From Deinococcales bacterium (lineage in GTDB: Bacteria > Deinococcota > Deinococci > Deinococcales > Deinococcaceae): 5,735 nucleotides of DNA. The stretch's first letter is position 1; each line of letters starts with the position of its first letter. The DNA is taken from NCBI GenBank assembly GCA_025359705.1, contig JANYFS010000192.1, positions 1-5,735 on the forward strand, read 5' to 3'. Positions 4,729 through 5,735 of this stretch are shown one piece after another. The notes under the pieces were generated by a model. The model saw nothing but the letters and a program-made list of their open reading frames with translations, was not told where the DNA came from and made no database searches. A program made the position numbers and the translations under genes.

Positions 4729-5735
4729 ATGAAGATAAAACCAGGACATCCATACCCGCTCGGGGCCACGCTCGAGGGCAAGGGAGACCGTAAAGGGGTA
4801 AACTTTGCGCTGTACTCCGAACATGCTACTCGGGTGGAACTTTGCCTTTGTGATGCATTTGGGGCCGAACGCCGCATCGAGGTACGCAACCAAACCGCCT
4901 TTGTCTGGCATGTTTTTCTCGAGGGCATCGAAGCGGGACAGTTGTATGGCTACCGAGTATACGGCGAGTACGCTCCAGAGCGTGGCCTGCGCTTCAATTC
5001 GCAGGTACTGCTGCTAGACCCATACGCTTTGGCAGTTTCTGGGGTGGAAAACTGGGACGCGGGGATGTTTGGCTATGTGGTTGGGGGCAAAAACCAAGAC
5101 CTCGAGGTGCAAACCAAGCCGCAAAATGGCGTACCCCTGGGGGTAGTGATCGATCCCAGTTTTGATTGGGGAGATGATGCACCCCCGCTTGTGCCTGCCC
5201 ACTGTTCGGTCATTTATGAAGCCCATGTGCGGGGCATGACCATGCTGCACCCCGAAGTGCCTGCTGCGTTGCGCGGAACCTATTTGGGCATCGCTTCTGA
5301 CCCGATTATTCGGCACCTCAAAGAATTGGGGATCACCACCCTCGAGCTGATGCCGGTTCATGCCCATTTGGATGACCGCTTTCTGGTGGAAAAGAACCTG
5401 ACCAACTATTGGGGCTATTCCACCCTCAGCTTTTTTGCCCCAGAGGTACGTTACGGCAGCCGCAGCACTTTGGGCGGCGAAGTCACCGAGTTTAAGCAGA
5501 TGGTCAAGAAGCTGCACCAAGCGGGCATCGAGGTGATTTTGGATGTGGTCTATAACCACACCGCCGAAGGCAACCACATGGGGCCGACCCTGAACTTTAA
5601 GGGCATCGATAACCCCACCTATTACCGTTTGGCGGAAAATCCTCGGTACTACTTCGATACCACCGGTACGGGCAACAGTTTGAACGTGCGCCATCCGCAA
5701 ACCTTGCAACTGATTATGGACTCGCTGCGCTACTG
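4729..5735 (+). CDS. glgX: Glycogen debranching enzyme GlgX (GH13 isoamylase type), N-terminal half, truncated at window end
   Basis: Hydrolyses alpha-1,6 branch linkages in glycogen or limit dextrins, working with phosphorylase in glucan breakdown. The frame stays open to the edge, with 335 full codons visible of an expected 650-720. Residues 6-95 form the N-terminal CBM48-like beta domain (PGHPYPLGATLEG, then VNFALYSEHATRVEL and GQLYGYRVYGEY). The GH13 barrel follows: VIYEAHVRGMTMLHPEVP at 161-178, GTYLGIAS at 183-190, LELMPVHAHLDDR at 205-217, NYWGYSTLSFFAPEVRYGS at 226-244, and conserved region I DVVYNH at 272-277. The nucleophile region RxDxA lies just beyond the window. Three in-frame ATGs exist (4705, 4708, 4729) after an in-frame TGA at 4633. 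I prefer 4729, because family members start close to the PGxPYPLGA motif, but AAAGGG (4687-4692) could serve 4705. The cysteine-containing LCLCD at 38-42 is unremarkable. A good promoter lies 110 nt upstream. Assignment is firm. Confidence 0.93.
   Translation, partial: MKIKPGHPYPLGATLEGKGDRKGVNFALYSEHATRVELCLCDAFGAERRIEVRNQTAFVWHVFLEGIEAGQLYGYRVYGEYAPERGLRFNSQVLLLDPYALAVSGVENWDAGMFGYVVGGKNQDLEVQTKPQNGVPLGVVIDPSFDWGDDAPPLVPAHCSVIYEAHVRGMTMLHPEVPAALRGTYLGIASDPIIRHLKELGITTLELMPVHAHLDDRFLVEKNLTNYWGYSTLSFFAPEVRYGSRSTLGGEVTEFKQMVKKLHQAGIEVILDVVYNHTAEGNHMGPTLNFKGIDNPTYYRLAENPRYYFDTTGTGNSLNVRHPQTLQLIMDSLRY

Larger units (their letters stand above)
31..5346. repeat. Highly iterated palindrome CTCGAG, 44 dispersed copies
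   Basis: First bases of all copies: 31, 163, 289, 373, 516, 544, 622, 987, 1092, 1134, 1196, 1459, 1575, 1600, 1804, 1936, 2086, 2095, 2233, 2478, 2834, 2903, 2981, 3149, 3195, 3215, 3285, 3307, 3434, 3518, 3542, 3692, 3736, 3759, 3804, 3880, 3988, 4562, 4640, 4711, 4771, 4918, 5101, 5341. A random 6-mer would occur once or twice in this length. Nine copies are in the roughly 0.9 kb of non-coding DNA and 35 in the roughly 4.8 kb of coding DNA, so density is about equal. The preceding base is mostly C or G. Most in-gene copies are read as Leu-Glu, but Ser-Arg, Ser-Ser and Ala-Arg readings also occur. Confidence 0.95.

Noticed and set aside
5014..5709. 231-codon open frame on the minus strand
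   Set aside because: It lies entirely opposite the glgX reading frame, which has clear GH13 motifs. The minus-strand product has no recognisable motif and is a shadow.
1..5735. CRISPR array, tRNA, rRNA, insertion sequence or phage genes
   Set aside because: The repeats seen are too short and adjacent (no spacers) for CRISPR. No cloverleaf, rRNA motif, transposase or integrase signature was seen on either strand.

Overview
The window most likely comes from a Deinococcota-type bacterium related to Meiothermus or Calidithermus. I infer this from the gene mix: an Mn-type (family II) pyrophosphatase, an M29 'thermophilic' aminopeptidase, a GlgX debranching enzyme and an ECF sigma cassette. Two genes also lack a Shine-Dalgarno sequence and carry a TANNNT -10 box only 5-6 nt before the ATG, which is the leaderless arrangement common in that phylum. 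G+C is roughly mid-50s percent by eye. The assignment is moderate to low confidence, because no rRNA or marker gene is present.

Layout. (1) 1-564, plus: the C-terminal part of a manganese-dependent inorganic pyrophosphatase, cut by the left edge, ending at a strong intrinsic terminator (609-644). (2) 714-2319, plus: a tight three-gene stress-response operon of ECF sigma factor, small single-pass membrane protein (presumed anti-sigma) and secreted RseB/MucB-like protein. The spacings are a 1-nt overlap and a 2-nt gap. A possible sigma-E-like promoter overlaps the preceding terminator. (3) 2320-2578: a spacer with no supported gene. (4) 2579-3658, minus: an M29-family aminopeptidase. (5) 3659-3844: a divergent promoter region. 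(6) 3845-4420, plus: a 191-residue protein of unknown function with a disordered basic N-terminus and a compact C-terminal domain. (7) 4421-4728: a spacer with two sets of short tandem repeats and a good sigma-70-type promoter. (8) 4729 to the right edge, plus: the N-terminal half of GlgX, cut before its catalytic nucleophile.

How the genes work together. The sigma / membrane protein / RseB-like trio fits an envelope-stress signalling module: the membrane protein would hold the sigma factor at the membrane and the secreted protein would sense the envelope. The other genes are housekeeping functions (pyrophosphate hydrolysis, peptide turnover, glycogen/alpha-glucan debranching) with no evident functional link.

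The most striking signal is not a gene. The 6-bp palindrome CTCGAG occurs 44 times in 5.7 kb, against one or two expected by chance, in coding and non-coding DNA alike, including the loop of the terminator. This looks like a genome-wide highly iterated palindrome comparable in style to cyanobacterial HIP1. A second theme is short tandem duplications (10, 11, 12 and 15 bp units) confined to gene ends and spacers.
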